Below, piece by piece: positions 4,404 through 5,897 of a stretch of DNA of 5,897 nucleotides. The notes under the pieces were generated by a model. The model was not told the origin of the DNA and did no database searches. It was given only the letters and a program-made list of their open reading frames with translations. The position numbers and the translations under genes were made by a program. The DNA is from an uncultured Erysipelotrichaceae bacterium (GTDB lineage: Bacteria; Bacillota_I; Bacilli_A; Erysipelotrichales; Erysipelotrichaceae). The DNA lies in contig CADBPK010000156.1 of assembly GCA_902796465.1 (NCBI GenBank), forward strand, positions 1 to 5,897, in the 5' to 3' direction. How positions within the stretch are numbered: position 1 is the first letter of the stretch; each line of letters begins with the position of its first letter.

Positions 4404-5897
4404 TCATTGTTCTTCTGTACGGGTCATATAGACTGACAGAGGCGGCACCTTGGATGGTTCATTGGTCGCAGGCAGTCCTTCCGAATAGAATTCAATTCTG
4501 GAAGGTTTTGAATGATCTTTTCCTTCTCTCAGAATGATCCGGAACGTGCGCCTCTGCGTTTGCGATTCCATGAAAACTTCTACATCCGTTTTATAGAATC
4601 GTTTCTCCGGAAGACTTCCGCGGTATATTTCCCCATAACAGTCGAAAGCCGCTTCACCGTCTTCACTGATCACCAGTTCTGCCCTTTCATCAGGATGCGA
4701 AAGAGCTTCCTGCGTATAATAAGAATCCTGCATGTCTTTCAGATCCTCATCTGTAGTTACGTATCGTCCGGGATATCCTTCAACCTGCCACCAGATATCT
4801 TCACCGAAATCGATCTCTTCACCATTGTGTCCGTGCAGGGAGTAATCCGGGATCAGCGGATAATCCTTTTCCCCGATCCGGACGGTAAATGCCTTCTCCG
4901 GTTCCACCGGGGATTCGTTCTCCGACTTTGCTTCCCAGAGGGAAACCGGTTCCGTAAACCGGTTCATGTATCCCTTCTCCGTATAGATCGTTGAATCATA
5001 AGGCGATTCAAAACTGATGTGTCTGCCGTCCGCCAGACGGCATTCGTAAAGAAATGTACGGGTGTTGTTTCGCTTGGGAGGATCATCATACCGTGCTGCT
5101 TCTCCGATGACACCTTCAAAAATCAGACTCTTCCCTGCCGGTACAGTGATCTTCCCGAGTGCATTTCCTTCCGTATCGGTTTCCGTGACTTCAAGATCTT
5201 CCAGAAGTCTGCAGGCAGTATTATAGGAATCGATCTGCAGGTTTCTGTCCCTCAGGAAAAACCTCTTATATCTCGAAGACGGGTCACTTGGGAAGGAATA
5301 ATGTCCGTGCGGAATGAAAGAAGACTTGTCATAGCTTTTTTCGCCGAACGAACGCCGGACTTCCGCCATGTGCACACAGTATGGATTATACGGGACAGCA
5401 AGCTGGATCTCCCGCAGGAAACTGTCAAAATACTGCGAAGGATTATACGCAAACCGTCCAAATCCTCCGTCCGGTCTGGAAAAATCATAGAAAAATCCTT
5501 CCTGGTATCCGATCCGTCCTCTGAAGAGATAGAATCCCCCTTCAGCACGGATGATATAGTAATCCGAAAGATCATCCCCGTATTCGATCTCCAGTTCTTC
5601 CTCTTCCTTATTGTCTTTCATGATGCGGATCGTATGTGAACCGTCTTTTTCACCAAGCATGACAGACATGTCGCCGTGCGGCAGATCATATACTGCCCCG
5701 CGGTCGATCATAGCGATATAGGATTCCGGTGCGTCTGACAGTGCTTCCGCTTTATCACCGGATAACGCATCATAGGTATATGAAACGGTAACTGCCCGGT
5801 CAGAGTAGTCACCCTTTTCTCTCCGCTTTTTTTCCGAAACAGCGTCGGAATTGAAATAGAACCGGATACCGAGTACATCTGCCGTCCATGCATAATC
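4404..5897 (-). CDS. Large beta-rich protein of unknown function, 5' end cut by window edge
   Basis: The frame is open from base 5897 (first codon GAT) to TGA 4406-4404, giving 497 residues with no start in view. An internal ATG at 5711 has clear coding continuity before it (visible: DYAWTADVLGIRFYFNSDAV at residues 1-20), so it is not the start. I do not recognise the protein with confidence. It is acidic, rich in Tyr, Phe and Gly, and made of alternating beta-strand-like segments without membrane spans. The GIRFYFN stretch followed by AVTVSYTYDAL weakly resembles the DUF3298/RsiV-type extracellular domain. Residues about 230-300 (ITVPAGKSLIFEGVIGEA, then YECRLADGRHISFE) suggest an SH3-like barrel. 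The last 130 or so residues start with a Trp-Trp strand (WWQVEGYPGRY) and form another apparent domain ending LSVYMTRTEEQ. A secreted or cell-surface location is inferred but the N-terminus that would show it is missing. The hydrolase gene starts 105 bases after the stop. Confidence 0.85.
   Translation of the reverse strand, partial: DYAWTADVLGIRFYFNSDAVSEKKRREKGDYSDRAVTVSYTYDALSGDKAEALSDAPESYIAMIDRGAVYDLPHGDMSVMLGEKDGSHTIRIMKDNKEEEELEIEYGDDLSDYYIIRAEGGFYLFRGRIGYQEGFFYDFSRPDGGFGRFAYNPSQYFDSFLREIQLAVPYNPYCVHMAEVRRSFGEKSYDKSSFIPHGHYSFPSDPSSRYKRFFLRDRNLQIDSYNTACRLLEDLEVTETDTEGNALGKITVPAGKSLIFEGVIGEAARYDDPPKRNNTRTFLYECRLADGRHISFESPYDSTIYTEKGYMNRFTEPVSLWEAKSENESPVEPEKAFTVRIGEKDYPLIPDYSLHGHNGEEIDFGEDIWWQVEGYPGRYVTTDEDLKDMQDSYYTQEALSHPDERAELVISEDGEAAFDCYGEIYRGSLPEKRFYKTDVEVFMESQTQRRTFRIILREGKDHSKPSRIEFYSEGLPATNEPSKVPPLSVYMTRTEEQ

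Noticed and set aside
5019..5639. A 206-residue open frame on the plus strand
   Set aside because: It is antisense to the large right-edge gene. Its composition is rich in Arg, Ile and Phe with no domain pattern, typical of a reverse-frame shadow.
4404..5711. Taking the ATG at 5711 as the start of the large gene
   Set aside because: The same frame is open for 62 more codons to the window edge with coding-like sequence, and no ribosome binding site precedes 5711.
5708..5893. A 61-residue minus-strand frame at the right edge
   Set aside because: It overlaps the upstream continuation of the large gene in a different frame. The other frame stays open to the window edge and gives more protein-like sequence (GIRFYFN).
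1..5897. CRISPR array, transposon ends, tRNA or rRNA genes, toxin-antitoxin pair or known defence system
   Set aside because: I saw no regularly spaced repeats, transposase-like motifs, tRNA-like cloverleaf or defence-type domains on either strand. The small 63-residue gene lacks a recognisable toxin or antitoxin partner.

Overview
The window looks like chromosomal DNA of a Bacillota bacterium, probably a gut-type clostridial or Erysipelotrichia-like lineage. The evidence is purine-rich Shine-Dalgarno sites of the AGGAG type before nearly every gene, a roughly balanced base composition, and closest-looking families that are common there (GNAT, DUF1697, a CoA-dependent condensation-fold acyltransferase, and a flavoprotein with an iron-sulfur motif). 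This placement is inference; no rRNA or marker gene is present. All seven genes read on the minus strand, so transcription runs from the high coordinates to the low ones.

Reading in the direction of transcription: (1) 5897-4404 is the C-terminal 497 residues of a large, beta-rich protein of unknown function whose start lies beyond the right edge. (2) A 105-base gap follows, holding an imperfect inverted repeat (4345-4398) and no convincing terminator. (3) 4298-3240 encodes a membrane-anchored alpha/beta hydrolase, and 17 bases later 3222-2683 encodes a small FMN flavoprotein with a CxxCxxCx5C motif. A rho-independent terminator (2672-2639) ends this unit. (4) A new promoter with an extended -10 (2609-2580) starts a second unit: a GNAT acetyltransferase (2552-2052), a 63-residue conserved-looking small protein (2030-1839), a DUF1697 gene broken by a frameshift near 1515-1509 (1805-1273), and a condensation-superfamily acyltransferase with an HxxxDG active site (1245 to the left edge, 415 residues seen).

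The second unit is tightly packed (gaps of 21, 33 and 27 bases) and carries two acyl-transfer enzymes of unrelated folds. The first pairs a hydrolase with a redox flavoprotein. Both look like small accessory metabolic or detoxification cassettes; their substrates cannot be read from the sequence. In five genes the ribosome binding site places the start downstream of the longest open frame, and those starts are corrected here. No mobile element, CRISPR array, tRNA, rRNA or recognisable defence system is visible. The most notable observations are the two-base frameshift in the otherwise intact DUF1697 gene and the unassigned large protein at the right edge.
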